NCBI RefSeq assembly: GCF_028858725.1 | Contig: NC_084760.1 | Span: forward strand, 93,927,867 to 93,991,866 | Reading direction: 5' to 3' | Origin: Colius striatus | Taxonomy: Eukaryota; Chordata; Aves; Coliiformes; Coliidae | DNA length: 64,000 bases | Shown here: positions 47,167 through 62,100 of the stretch, piece after piece | Layout: every line of letters begins with the position of its first letter | Numbering within the stretch: position 1 is the stretch's first letter | Translations under genes and position numbers: made by a program | The notes under the pieces: generated by a model | Database searches by the model: none | The model's input: only the letters and a program-made list of their open reading frames with translations | Told to the model about the DNA's origin: nothing

Positions 47167-50100
47167 CTGAAAGCGGGACAATACGGTAGGGGGTGAGCGA
47201 TGTGGCCATACACAGGGCACTAACAGTGGAGTGGCTGTGGTTTGGCTCAGACTGTTGCTGCAGAGCGGGAGGAGTGGGGAGCTCAGAATTTGCCCCTGCC
47301 TGCCTTGCTCCTCAGCAAAAATTATGTTCCCAGCTTACAAAGAAGGGCTAGGTGGTACAAGGAAGGAAAGCGGTTTAAAGGCCCAGAAGATCAAATGAGT
47401 CTTCTCCTTTCCAAGCTACACACAGATGCAATCTCCTTTAAGACCAAATTGTTCAAGGTAAACTGGTTGTGCAGCTCTTGTTACATCCTCCAGCCAATGC
47501 TCTGCATTCCCGCCCCCTCTGCACTCTGGGAAGGAGACACCACTCTGGCAAAAGACTATTTTGCTCATCCTACAGTGCATCTTTCAGATGCTGTAAAGAC
47601 AGCAGCACGTCTGCAAAGAGGAGAGCGTATCTTTAGAACACAGCTCAGTTCCTGTAATCATTACAGCTAAACAAAACCGTTTTGTGCAGGCCTTACAGAT
47701 AACTCTCTTCTTCAATTTTTATTGCAAAATGACCTGCAGCTTTATCCTTCACCCTCTACTCATTAAATCCACTCTGTTAACTTCTATTGGGTTGGTATAG
47801 TTATTTTTAAACACACATTTTTAACAAGCAGTGAATGGGATCTTCTCTTGGATATGCTCCATAGATCTGACTCTCGAGAACTTATGGAAAATATACTTCT
47901 AAAAAAAAACCAGAGCAGATGCTGTGTTTTCCATAGGGAGCTAGTAATGACTTCAACAGCTAGCAACTCAGAACAGGTTTCTGCTTGGAGTGGAGCCATG
48001 CAGCAATGTAGCTGCATCCAGCATTGTTTGAATATACAATATAAGGCTCTGATCCAAGGTCCTTTGAAGTGTTTGACTTACATGAATGCTGGGTCAGGTC
48101 TCAGCTCTGCAGAACAGAAAACCTGCTTCTCTGCTTAAAACAGAAAAGGGGCTTTATAGAAACAGGGTGAAGTAGGAGATTAAAAAAATACAGCTTCTGA
48201 GGCTGGGGGCACGTGTAGACTTTTCAGCACGTAGCTTTCCTTTTAATATAAATTAGCAGCACTCTTAGGCCTGAAAAATTTGTAAATGGAACCTGGAATC
48301 AAAGAAAAATAGAAGAAGTAATTTGCCATGAACTGTCAGGCAAAGACTTGAGAAAGGAAGGCAGCTGTAGCTTCACATGAGCTCTGTGTTCAAGAAATGT
48401 TCATGCCCAAATATAGCCTGCACGTATTTCAAGGCCCATTTCAACGTTACAACAGGCCTCTCCCATAAGCAACAATTGAGGTCTACGTGGCTTCTGTCAT
48501 GTTCCCTGTGGTTATGCCAATGTTCTTTCCTTGTATGTTTGGTGCTCTGTCCAAGATGCCACTGCTTACCTGCATCTTTCTCAGGTTAGGGAAGTCTCCT
48601 GGTGAGATCTGATGCTCTCGTTCGATCCGGGCATAAATCTCTCCCAAGTTGTTAACAAGCTCTTTCTTTTTATTGTCCTTCCCAAACACTGAGGGCATTT
48701 CCTTCTTTAAGGAACTGATGATGTAAGCATGGACCTGAAGGGCATTAAACGATATGGAATAAAGAAGATAAGTGTCAAAGGCACATCAGGAAATTCACCC
48801 CAGCATAATCTGTGCCTAAGACTCAACCCCAGCTTGTCCCACCCTGAAGAGCAAGCTCAACTCCTCAGCTTGCCTGTACCTCCCAGTGATTCCTCCAATG
48901 CCACGTGCTGCTCAGCTGTGCTGAGACAAGATGAAGAGCAGTGTATGAGTCCTGGGCATACAGATGGTAACATTCATATGCACTTCCTGGAGAGAGTCGT
49001 GGTTGGGTTGGTGTGGGGTTTTTTTCTTCCAATGGGCCTGGCCTTCTAGGGAATAGTCCCTTTCCAGTCCAACCAAACAGACAGCTTTTGGAGATCTCTA
49101 GACTTTGTTCAAATTTTCAGTACAAGTTCTTAACTTACATGACATTCTGGCTTTTCTTTTTTGAGTGCTGGACCAAGTGCTTTCTCTTGCACTGAAACCT
49201 TTTTTTAGGGATCTCTCTTCTCAATTGATATGGGGTTCCTCTGTGTATTCTGAGGGGCTTCATTCAGCTCATTTCAAATATTCAGATATATGGCAGGCTT
49301 ATTTGCCATTCTTGTGGGCCTCCATCTCCTCAGCATCCATTTAAGCCAGGTATCTCTCCTGACCAAGAAAATTTAAGGCAAAAGACCTAGAGATTACCAG
49401 TTCTCTTGGTGGGTGACTGACATACTGAATTGGTCCTAATTCTCATGTTTCTACCATAAAGGAACCGTTTTCCAGACCCCTGTGAGTGTTACCTACTTCA
49501 ACCTGTGGTTGTCTTCCTCACCCTGGCCTGTCGTGACTGATGCACCCAGCAAAGGAAGAGCATTTCTCCCTCAAAATGCACAGGACTAATATGGTGGGTT
49601 TGAGTGAAATGGGATGGAAAAAGAGGGAGGATCCACCAGCTCTGCAAGCCCATTTGGCCAAAACCACTTCCCCATAGGCTGCGTGCCAGAGAAAGCCCGA
49701 AGAGATGCCTGTGGGGTTCTGTGCCAGCACCTACCTTGGCCAGCCGCGCTCGCTTGATGAGGTCGTTGAGCTTCCTGAGGGCAGCATTACGAGGCAGGCT
49801 CTGGATGTCCCGGAACAGGTCCTGCTCCTCCGCCTCAAACAGTTTGCGGTTGTCGGGGATGAGCAGCGGGTGGGACCAGAAGGAGCCAATGTAGACCCTG
49901 ATGACCTCGGGAGTGTTGACTATCTTTCCCAAGGACCACATGAGGGCACCGTACACCCGCATCAGCTGTTGAGTCTCTATCTGGTCAGCCTTGTTGAGAA
50001 CAACCCTCATCTTGTCCTCATGGTTCTTCAGAGCCTTGATGACCTCGGAGAATTCATCTGAGATGTCCAGCTTGTGCGCATCAAAAAGGAGAATGATGCG

Positions 50101-53100
50101 GTCAACCCTCTCTGCAAACCACTCCAATACAGCAGCAAAGTCATAACCTGCAAGAGGTGGAGGAAAACAGAGATGCACATATTGGGAGCCCAGAAGCCTA
50201 CTTGCTGTACCTGACCTATGCCATTCAAGGGTAAGCTTGCAAAGGCGAAGCTTCCTTAGTAGATCAAGTACCTTCACAGAATGACAGAGGTTTGAAAGGA
50301 CCTCTAGAGATCATCCAGTCTGATCCCCTGCTAAAGCAGATTCATCTACATGAGGTCGCACAAGAACATGTCCAGATGGGTTTGAAAACCTCCACACCCT
50401 CACTGGGCAGCCTGTGCCAGGGCTCCCTCACTCCCACAGTTTTTCCTCATGTTTAAATGGAATTTTTTGTGTTCCAGTTTGTGTCTGTTACTCCTTGTCC
50501 TGCCACTGGACACTACAGAGAAATGTATTGCTCCATCCTTCTGACATCTACCCGTCAGGTACTTATAGGTCTTGATGAGGTCCCCCCTTAGTCTTCTCTT
50601 CATAAAGGAAACACAGAACATCATTCCTTGTACCAAAGAAGGCAGATATGAAGCCCTGTCCTTCACACTGAAACATCCAAGATGCACACAGTTAAGGATA
50701 GCTCTCCTCCACATTAAGAGATCACCCAAAGAAATCTTGAACTTATGCTACAGATGTGTCACAGTTTGACATGGAGCTGCTTCTGGTAAGGGGGAAGGGG
50801 CTGTAAAGATGGCTCCTATAAGAGGTTGCTCAAAACTCTCCCCAGCTCTGAGCCAGACCCACTTCTGGGGCTGAGCCAATTAGCCTCAACAATCACTTTG
50901 TAAGAAGTCAGAAGAGAAGGGTTCTTCTTGTTCTTTCTTGTTCTGTCCTTCCTTCTTTTCCATCTGGTGGTGGTGCAAGGAGTTGGAAGAGACAGAGAAG
51001 CAACCAAGTGGACTGCAAGGTCAGTGAGGAAAGAGAGGAGGAGGTGTGCTGGAGCAGAGACTCCCCTGCATTCTACAGAGAGGACTGGTGAAGCAGAGAT
51101 TTGCTTGCATTTTGTTAAAGACCCTGCATCAGGGGCAGCGACTCGCTTTGCTAAAGACCCTGAATCAGGGACAGTGACTATGCCCAGAGGAGGTTGTGTC
51201 CCAGGGGAGGAACCTTGTATCAGAGCAGGGGAAGAATGCCAGGAGTCTTCCTCATCAAGATCTCTCATTATGAGATCTTAAAGTGCTGGTTGTAGTTTTC
51301 TCATCAGCCTGCTCCCTTTTTGCTTTTTGTTCTGTTCTATTTCTTGTAGAATAAACTTTCCTACTTTCCTCTCTGAGTACTGGAGTCTGTTTTGCCCGGA
51401 ACCATAATTGGCTGCAAGCTCTCCCTACCCTTGTCTCAATCCACAACAACCTTGCTTATCTTTTCTTCCTCCCATCTTGCTAACAAGGGTAGGGGTAGAT
51501 GGGGGGCACTGGGTGAGAGACTGTTGTGGTGTTTCATTGCTGGCTGGGCAAAACCAAGACAAGATGCTTCATTCAAATGCGTATCATGGGGAAGCTGCTA
51601 TATTCAAATAGCTACTGTGGAAGTCTTGCATGTGGCAACAAGAGAAGTCTATGAATTAAACCATCAGCATAGCTTACAAAGGCTGTAGAAGACTGGATAA
51701 TTGTGATACTTGCACTCAGACTTGTCTTAGATGTGTATCTCTACTGCTTAATAATTCCTAGGTCTTGTCTGGTTGGGCAAGATTACCTTTGTTCCATCCA
51801 ATTAAAAACTCAGGATGCAAATAACCTGCCTTACCTGAGTAAGCATCCTGCCATACCTGCTGCATGTGCACAAAGCAAAATGATTGGTGTTTACTTTGCT
51901 AAGTACTTGATGCTTATAAGACAGCACTGCTGTGAACACAAGAGGTGGACTCCAGGGGCCAAGACTGTGTTCAAATTTCAGACGCCTCAGAAGTAAGGAT
52001 AACGGATGCACAGTGTTACCTGGGTCCAGCTCTAAGCGATATAGGACACGAGAAATAGTATGTGTGGAGATGTTCTGAAAACAACAGTAATGACAGCAAC
52101 AAAATGACCTTCCTTCCTAGCTCACAGAGAGACTGGTGCTTTCCCTCTGCTCTGTCAGGCTGTGAAATGTTTGGGGTTATCTGTGTTGCCGGAGTGCTGC
52201 ACGCTGTTAGGAGAGAGCATATGCTATTTGCATCCAAACCCTTCAATGTACTATTTTAATCTTGGCTTTCATGAATAAATGTATGATAATTAGTTCAGTG
52301 CTCTCTTCTCCCCCACACACATTTTTTTCTTTCTATCATCTCCAAAACCTAGAGGCGATTTATTCGCCACTGACCTTTTCTCCCTTGTGACTAAGCAAAC
52401 TGGAGTGAAATCCTGGTTCTCGAGTCAGGTGTAAAGCCTGAGTGAACTTTCCCTTCAGCTACATAACTGCAAAGTACTGTTACTGGGTGGTATTTTGCTT
52501 CAGTTGATTATAGTTCACATGAAAAAAGGAGGTTGGGAAAGGAATGCTCTTGGATGTGGACAGCTTGCTCTGTTCTTTTCCATGGGATCTACAGAAATCA
52601 TAGATGGAAGGGAGAGACTTTTGTCCAGCCCAAGTCTGATCCTCTTACAATTGAAAAAAACCTCAGTCCTGCTTGCTTTCAGATATTAACAGCCATTTTC
52701 ACCTTAGGTATTCTCACTGTAAGAAGCCCCCAGGCCTAATGGCACAGCTGCTGCAAAGCACTGAGTGCTGCCTCCTTCCCAAATTGTGCTAGGAAGAACT
52801 GGCAGTGAGACCAAGTCACTGCCAACACCACATTTCACGCAGACTAGGTTCAGGCTGTAAGCTGTCCCTTTGCAAGCAGATCAATGACTTTGCAAAAGGC
52901 GACATCTCTCCCAGACTTTGCTAAAAGTAGCATGCACCCTCACACCTAATGTTCAGTCCTGCCTGGGCTGCCCTGCGAATCCTCTAGCATAGCAGAAGAG
53001 TTTATTGTTCATACGCAGAGCTACACAGCTTGCTTTTTCACTACGGAAGGAATGAGTCAGAGCAACTTTGTTTGGAGATGTTTGTGCATTTAATCTCATC

Positions 53101-56100
53101 AACTCTCATCGACTGGGATGCTTTCTTGTCAAGCTGGTGTGCTTGATTTGCACCATGACTGCCGTTTCCAGCCTTTTTCTTGGGTGGATCAAGATGAAAT
53201 AGTCATGCTCTCTAGGGCACCTTTAATGCTAAAGCGATGTCCTGTCACAGATCATGTGGATGGTCTCCCTCTGACAGCAGAGAAAAAACTACTGTTAAGC
53301 TCTCTCTTTTGTGTTAACAGGGGCTGGGATGAAGTGGAGAAAGTGTCTGCACCTGACATGCAGCCCATCTTAAGAGCGATTCAGTAAAATTTGAACCGAT
53401 TATTTGAAAATGAAAAAACAAACAGGGGGAGGGCATAAAAAGGTGGTCTTGTGGTTTTGATGTTAGCTAAGCACTTGAGAGACTGACTTTAGCCCTTCGG
53501 TCTGCCTGTATCTCAGGGTTTGTACAGAAGTTATCTTTAGGTGTTTAGCTCTGTTGATTTTTATCACTTATGACATATCAAGTCTTGACCCACAGTAGTA
53601 CTTCTCTTTCTGTGAGTCTCTCTTTCCTACTCACAAATAAGATTGTTGTTCTGCTCAACAAAAAAAGGGGATTACTACCTGTTCAGACCTTTCATATGTT
53701 CACAGCTGCTACAGTATCATATAGTGAGTCTTGACTATCCCTGTGGACTTCATTAAATGTCTAGATTGATCAGTGGACTTTCTTTCCCAGCTACTTTGCA
53801 TCTTGGGAGATATTCTCCTGACAGCTGTCCTGCGTCTCTCCATGAAAGAGAGAACAAAGCCCTGGGAAGTAACAGTTGGTGATGTTTCACAGCACTCACG
53901 ACAGCATGGATTCATCAGCATCCCATGCTGGGACAAAAGCCCAACCCACACACTCCTCTTGCATGTCCCGCTTGCTTTGGAGCTCAGAGAGCGTGTGAGA
54001 CTTCTCCTGTTGGTGCCCAGCTAAGCAAGAAACCTCTCTCTTTGTGTGCCGTTCTAACAAGTGCCCATCACACCCGCATTCTCCTGTATGGAGGTACTTG
54101 GCAGGAAAACCAAGGTGTAAGTGTATATATTTTGAAGTGTCAGGACACTTTTTGAAGGAAAGAGAGGAAAATTACTGAGTATGATGTTGTTTCTTAACAT
54201 GTAAGCATGACGTGGAAAAGGCAGATGGGACAGACCTCTGTTTACAGCTATCTACTTGGAGTCACTGTCTGTGGAAGCATTTGGTCACCCAGACAAATGC
54301 CTAGAGAATTGCTACATAGGTGATTCATAGGGTTGATATTTAGTTCTGCTTTAAGGATATGAAAGAGTAGACTGTTACTAAAACATTTGGGTAGCAGGGT
54401 GAGAGTGTAAAACTCTAAGGGCAAGCTATTAATAAAATGTTTCAAAATAAGGTCTTAAATTCATATTTTCATGTTTAGTTCAGAGATCTTATTCTCAGAG
54501 GACTCTTCAATAGCACATTTTGCCTGACTCCTGCCAGAGCTGGAGGTGCTCAACACCTGAAAACATACGAAGCTCATCCTATAACTAAATCTAAGCGTTA
54601 TATGCTCACTTCGATTTTCTGCTCTTTTTTATTTCAGAGATGCATAGGGCCTGACTCTTTCTTCTGGCAGTTTATTAGTGTGTGAGCTTAGACCAAGAAC
54701 TGATCTTGATCTACAGTCAAATTAGGAGCTTTGGAAGCATCCCCTCGCTCATGCCACTGCAAATGCGTTACATCTCTTTACATCCTCAGTTAGAGTTGTT
54801 GGGTGTTGCTAAGGCCTCTCACAAAAGCTGCCAGTTACTATCTCTGAGTTGGCAGCGTTTCAGTGATGGGCGAAGCTATCCATGGAACATAGCACAGTTT
54901 TACAGCGAAGTGACAGGGCATTTGGGAAGCCATCTGCTTGCCAAGGCTGCATACAGGCAAACCCATTATTACAGGGATGTACAGACAGAAATGTAAAAGG
55001 GAGAATTTTCTGTTCAGTCATTTCTGTTTGTAGTTGTGCTCATGTTTCTTTTCAAAAACATGATGCATATTTAAACATTCTCTAATATCACTGATGCAGC
55101 TCCTTTCACAACCTCCAGATAAGGTGAACATGGACAGAAAACTGAATCCCAGCCATGCAGTACTAGGAGGACGAGATGAACACGATAAGAATTTTCTGCT
55201 ATCAGATGTTTTTCGTGGGACAGATTTCCTTCTGACAGTGTGAAAAAGACTCAACAGATTTAACACAAAGCTGACGAGTCAGCGGGACTGTCAGTGCGTT
55301 CAGCCTACAGAGAAAATGATCTTCTTGCAGACACCCTGCAACTAAGACTCCATAAGGCAGGCTGGCTTAATGAATACTTGTCTGTGCAGTATTGGAATAC
55401 CCAGCAGCGTGTGTTTCCCTCAGATCTGGTAGGATTATGCAATTAGATTTCTGTCAAGTCAGACCAGGGATGATGCAGTCTTGCTGACTGTGGGAAGATG
55501 GATGATACCTGACCCAGCAGAAAATCTGCCTGGCTGTAACATTTTAAAGACAATTTAAACCTGCAATGAGTGCACATGTATTGGTTCAGCATTTCTCACT
55601 ATGCAGGACTGGGTTGGTTTGTTTGCCTGATAGTAAGCACACTATTGGGTGTCTTGTCTTGTGGTACCATGGCCACAGCCCCTGTGGCAGTGGAGTGCAG
55701 GTAGGATTGAATGGGAGTAGTAAGGTCAAGAACTACTGAAGAACCCAAAGCTGCTGCCTTGCACTAGATATCTCACAGCTTGCTGTCACTATTGCTTTAA
55801 ATTGTGCTACTGCTTTTAGCACTTCACCTCTTTCCTCCTGAATTTTAGTCACTGGAAGGTCCCTTCTCGTCCTCCTAGCTGGTGTTATCCAGACATTAAA
55901 CTGGATCGCAGTCCTTGGTAGGACAGAGATTTATGGCTGTATCTCTATTTGTCAACTGATAGAAGGGCTCTGTATGTGTAAGGATGGCATCAGAGGATCA
56001 GATAGTTGCCACAATGAACACTGACTACCCAGACAGAGAGCCACTCCTGGAGGTGAAAAGAATGCCTAATGACTTGATCTTAATTTTTAAATTGAACAAG

Positions 56101-59100
56101 AGTGTTTGGAGGCTTAGTCTAACTGGTCACAGTGATGTCCTGCCTAAAAGGCCTTCAAAGTCTAGGGAAGAAGACTAAGTCATGGCAAGACATGCAGACA
56201 GCCCCCACTGGAGGGGGAGAATGTGCCAGGAGGGGCAGGTGTTATGTGTGACAGATGGCTGTAAGCAGAGAAAAAAGGCGACACAATGGTCTGAAGAAGC
56301 AAATGAGGAGAGGAAGGGAGGGAGAAGTGACACATCCCATGGAGGACAAAGTGAGTGGGAAGCAGAGCGGTGGCTGTTGTGGGACCCAGGGAGGGATGGC
56401 ACAGTGGAGAGAGGAGGGTGCTAGGGAAGAGTAGGAGGGATGAAACAGCTGAGACTGGATGGAAGAACAGTGCTTTGGGCATGTTCCTCTTATGGTGAGG
56501 AGCTGGTGATGCCCACAAGGAGTGGATAGAGGGGAAGATGAAAAGTGAGGGATAGGTATTGGATAGAACTCACTGCAGCTCATCCCAAACCATCTTTGCA
56601 AAAAGCTGCCATATCCCTTTCTGGAAGTGGCTGCCTTCCAATAAAGATTCCTCTAATGTCTATCTGTGGGTGTGCTGGGAAGGAGACATAAGTCCTTCAG
56701 GATGAAAAGATTTTTATGAATGTTCTAGAGCAGGCCTCAGCTTGCTGATCACTTCTGCCTACATTCAAAGAAATAATCTGTCCTGGAGCTGCTGATTCAT
56801 AGCACTGGGAGTTACATCCTTCAGCCAGTGTTCTGAATTTCTCCCCTGCCTCAGCACCAAGAACCAATGGAAATGTTATGTATGTTTTGGAGACTTAAAG
56901 GTTTCCAAAGCAAAGGCAAAAGGATTCCAAGCACAGCAAATCTGCCTATGTTCTCAGAAAGATGGATGGCTGTCAGATTTCTAACACTAACATTTACGAT
57001 TCTATGATTTACATGAACCAGCACTTAGAGAGGCAGTCTATATGGCCTTTTACAGGGTTTCAGGATTGGGAAGAGATCAGGAGCTGGACAAGACTCTTAT
57101 TTAACATTAGTGGAAAATGAGTGAAACTTCACTAGACTTATTCAAATCAAGTGGAGTGAAACTGTTAGTGGAAAATGAGTGAAACTTCACTAGACTTATT
57201 CAAATCAAGTGGAGTGAAACTGAAGACAACATTGTCCAGAGCAAAGTTTCCTTATAACAACCTGTTTAGCTGCTATGTATACAGAGCAGAACTCATCTCC
57301 TCTACTGGTCACACGTTTATCTCTGTCATTTTATGCACCAAGAGTTTCCTCGTGCTTGGGCCAATCCTGAAAACAGTTCCTAGACATGCTTTAAGACCTC
57401 AGAAAGCATCGGCATATATATGCTTTCCAGAGAGGTCAGTGCACAGCAGTGCTGATGCATAGCTGGAATTCCAAGGAAGTTTTTTTTACTATGGTGTCCA
57501 CACACACTCAGTTCTCCCAATACACATAGTTTAAGAAGAAATCATGTTTGAAAACTTGGCCTGAAACTGCCATCAGTCACTGGTAGTTGCTACCAGTGAC
57601 CAGGAAACACAGTCCCTTTCCATTGTTACTCAGGATACCCAAAGAATACACGATAGGCATAAATAATGCAAATTGATGAGATACTGATGGGCATGACTAT
57701 CTTTCCTTGATTAAATGGATATCTAGGATGTTTCTGAAGTGCAAGACAATAAAATGTACAAATCAAACAGCTGTTCTAATAAATCAAACTAGTTTAGTAA
57801 CACAAAGTGCTTGCTGTACGTTAACAGGAGTGAAAAAAGCAAAAATTTGCACAGCCCTTTCCATCTGTGTCTACTTCACCTCTGTTCTTTTGTGTTATTT
57901 TCTTTTCTCTCTGAGTTTTAGAACTGCAAAATATATCAGTATTTGCAATGCAAAGCATGAAGACAGTCCCTCTCCCTGAGCAAAATCATGGTTTGGTCTT
58001 CCCAAACTTCAAATACCTTCTTCAGTTTTTGCTTCTATCCTGCTTTCAGGTCAGGACTTAGGCTCGTGGCTTAGAATCAAGGTATTTCTAGGAGTAAAAA
58101 GGAGGAGAACTGTGCAGATTTTCTGTTCATTTTTGTGTTGCTCTTAGAGGAAGTGCAGAACCGTGTGACTGTAGGAGCTGAGCCTTTCAGCAGAACAGTA
58201 TGTGTTTGTGAGCCTGTGATAAAATCAGGCAAGTTGGCAAAGAGGCTACTGCACTGCAGTAATGGAGTTGACATGTGAAGTCAAAAGCAACCAGTGCACT
58301 TTCACCCTCCCAGGCGGAGTGAAATACCAAATATAAGCAAACATCACCAGTGGGGAGTACTATAGCAAATAATTGAAATGCCTCCCTTTTAGAGGCTTTC
58401 AGGGTGGATGCTTTCAGTTGTGTATAATGCTGTTGCTAGAACACGTGACAAAACTCTTTGGAAAAAATATTTTCTTGTTGCCATTGTACCCTAAACAAAT
58501 GGGAGAACATCAATTCCCTTGGTGTTTATCTTTTCCTTCCAAGTGTGGCTATTTGAGACACAGTCCAAGAGCTCTGCACTGCTTAAGACTGTTGCCATTA
58601 GCATTTTTCTTCTTGCTGTCAGGCTGGTGAGTGACTAAATATCCCTGGTGCTGAAGCTGCTGGTCATTTGGGAATTCTCCCTTCCCAGGAGACGCAAAAA
58701 GGCTAGTGTGGGGGACTTTTTTTTTTCCTTGGCTATGGGAAGCCTGGACTGCACTGCAGCCAGCAGAATTGAACTGGGTGGAAGGCTGGAAAAAGGCTGG
58801 AAGAGTGCATACTGGAAAGAAAGCTTATGAGAATGACAGTGCCAGGCAGTCCTTACCTTCCGGCAAGGACCTTGTGCTCGTTGCTAAGATAAAAGGAGGA
58901 AGCAACATACACAGGGTGAAGACGAAGTAAGTGCTCAGGAGGTACTGCCATGAAACAGGGACCAAATACAACTTGGCCATGGCATCACTGAACTTGGCAG
59001 AATTGGATTTGCTCAGCTCAGGGCACATGTAGGTTGAGACTGACGGTTAGCAGAGCATGTAAGGCCCAGCCCCCCTGGGACAGCACTGCTGCCGAAGCAC

Positions 59101-62100
59101 CCAAGCTGCTGTTACCAGGTGGCTCAATTAGCACGGCAGACTGCACAAGATGATGAATTATGAGGAAGTCCTAACTCCTGCCCTGGCTCTGCTGTATCAT
59201 GTGACCTGACCTGTGGTCCTCCTCTTTGCCCTCATTTATTTCACTAGTCATCCCTTTCACATGTTTTTTAACTCAGCAGCATGGCCTGGGCTCACTATGT
59301 GACACCAGAACAGCATTTTGCAAATGGATTAGTATCCATATTATTAACAAATTGTCAAAGTAGCCAAGGCTGTGCTGCTTTGGTACAAATACCTCCTACT
59401 CTATGAGCACCTCTGCAGCCTGCTGCTGCCTCACACTCAGCTGGAAACAGGAAAAGAATGGAGGACACTGAGGGACAAGGCAATGCAACGACTAGTTCTT
59501 TACATGTGGATGTAGATTCATACCCTAGTAGCTGGAAAAAAGAGACCGGAAGAGAAATGGCTGTTCTCCAGGCAAGAGTAATACAGAAGCAGTGAAGGGC
59601 AGGATGCTTTAGGTCATGATGCTTCTCATCAGGCCTGGAAATGAAACCTGCATACCCTAGCAGTCTGGCTACCCATCTCTGACACCATCGGTGCCCACCT
59701 CAAAGGATGGCGTGAGTCACAGTAGCTCAGCAAGACAAATCATTGGAGGCAGCTCCCTGGCTATACTTTTTACCAGAGCCTGAGAGCAGCAGCAACAGCT
59801 GTGTCAGTGCTGGTGATCTCATTGCATGCCAAGGAGATGTGGAGCTCTGACAGACTGCATCACCCTCAACTGCCGGACAGCCCTAAACCTGCAGGTCTCC
59901 TGCTGAAAAGTTTCCCCGGGCTGCTCTGTTGGGGGGAAGGTGGTTATTATGGTCGTGCAGCGGTGTTCTGGACGAGAGCCAGTGCAGAGCTGTGTTTCTC
60001 CGTCACACAGCATTCCTTGGAGGAAAGCTGGCTCCTCATTTGCAAAGCCCTGCTGCTAGCACTGACACTGGTGTGCTGGTGCATCTGCGTGCTCTCTGCC
60101 TGCTGGGAAGGGACTGTGTTAGCTGTCATCTTGGGCTTTCCAACACCAACAAGGCAGGGAGTTTAATTCAGAGTTGAGTTCAAACAAACAAAACGCTTCA
60201 GAACCTGCTCTTGGCCCCTGAATTGTTCCTTTAAACCAAATTTCCTTGCTCCAGCTCCTTGAAACACAGATGCAATAACAGGAACAGCTATTGCTTTAAA
60301 ATTCAGGGGTATAAAGTGGCCATCACGGATTGCTAAGCTTTGATATCACGGTATTCTGCTAAGCTGGCACTGTATAGATTAGCTAATGCTCTTGACGTCT
60401 AATGGGAAAGGAGACAGACTTGTGATGTTCCCAGTGAGAGGAATTTCCTATTTTTAGAAATGCTGCTAGTTCTCATGAGATGGGTAGGCTGGGAAAGCCT
60501 GCCACATCTTTTGCATCCTTACTTTTCCTCTCAAATTTAGGACAGAAAGCTGATTTACTATCCAATCCCTTCCCTGACCTTGTATCACAGGTACTTCAGT
60601 CCAAGGGTCTGAAAATCTACTACTAACAAACAACAGGGCTAAGAAGAGCTCCCCTGATCCCAGCAGTTAAGAAACTTCAAAATGTGTCTTGGGCAACCTG
60701 TGTAAGACTCCCTCAGGTATTGCTTCATTCCCAAATTAAATCTGAGCAGGCTGGAAAGGTATTGAAGGGCATGTGCATGCTGTTGTGTCAGCAGTTTTTA
60801 GCACTATCTTATTTTCTGCCTAAAAAACATTACTGCTCTATCTGCCTCCAAAACCAACTTGCTAATGAGGGTAGCTTGCTCATAAGCTTGGTGGCACAGA
60901 CACCAGCCTCATCATTTTTTCCTATTCCTCTTCCATGGGAGCTTGGAGGTGAGCACTCCTTTTCAAACACCAGCTTCCTTGAGATAAGCTCATGTCAATG
61001 CCTGGCAGCAGCCCTGCTAAACATAAGCACCTCAGCCCTTTTTTGACTCTTTCTGCTCCCAGGACTGGATCCCCTGGAAATTGCTGGAGTTCTGCCAGCT
61101 TCAACAAAGCTATGTTGATCTAAACTAGATGAAGATCTTGTCCTGTAGCTATTGAAAGCCCATCTGACATGGCCCACATGAGCCGTTTTGGTCTGTTCTG
61201 CATATAAATGGTCGCATAGAGATATCCCACCTCCTCTGTACCTTTAAGTCTTGTGATTAAGTCAGTTGACAGCCAGGTTGTGACAACCTCCTTGTCTAAT
61301 TGGAGGTGTAGCAGAGCAAACTCCTGAGATGGTAAGGATGAGCAGGAGGCAGCTGTACTCCATCTACATTTCTCTCCTCCTGGCAAAAAGGCCAGGTGAC
61401 CACACACTGCAGTCACAGGGCCAATACACACTTAATTGCACTAAGGGCAGAAAAGTTGTCCAGGAAGAACTTCCCCACACACTGAGACAGAGCTCCAGTC
61501 CTAGAAATGTATTGGTATATCGTGCGAAAGCTTACAGAATTGGGACTACCATTTAGCCTTCTCTGCTTATGAGGAACATTCCCTCAGCTGTCCCCAGATG
61601 TCTGGAGAGGCATTATTGGCTCAGGTCAATGTGCACAAGTGCCTTTCCCAAAAGCACACAGCTGTGCATCAGTGTGTTCTGGCACTGCTGGCATTTATAC
61701 CAGAGTAGCTGCGGGAACAGGACACCAAGGCCCACTGGGAGGCTTATAGAGAAACTTTGCCAAAGGAGGAGTAAGAAGTGCCAGTATGTTTTGCAGGAGG
61801 ATATTTTTGGTAATGGAAATAAAAGGAAAATAGGAAAATCTTGCAATATATGTCAGGATTTGAACTGGTGAGGAGATTTGGGAAAGGGTCTATAAAAACT
61901 TCTTTTGAGACTTGAAATGGGTCCATTTTGAATCTCACTAGAATTTTTAAGGAAAAAAAAATATTTCCTCCTAAGCAGGTTTTCTTCACTGTGATAGTTC
62001 CACTACAGAACTGGTTGCTTTTGGTGGCATTTTTTGACTGAAAAAAATGTTTACATCATGTAATTTTTGCTAATGTCCATTTCTGCTGAAGGGAGGAACA

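Noticed and set aside
56980..57015. Isolated GATTCTATGATTT resembling a CR1 tail
   Set aside because: The sequence upstream does not resemble CR1, so a chance match is likely.
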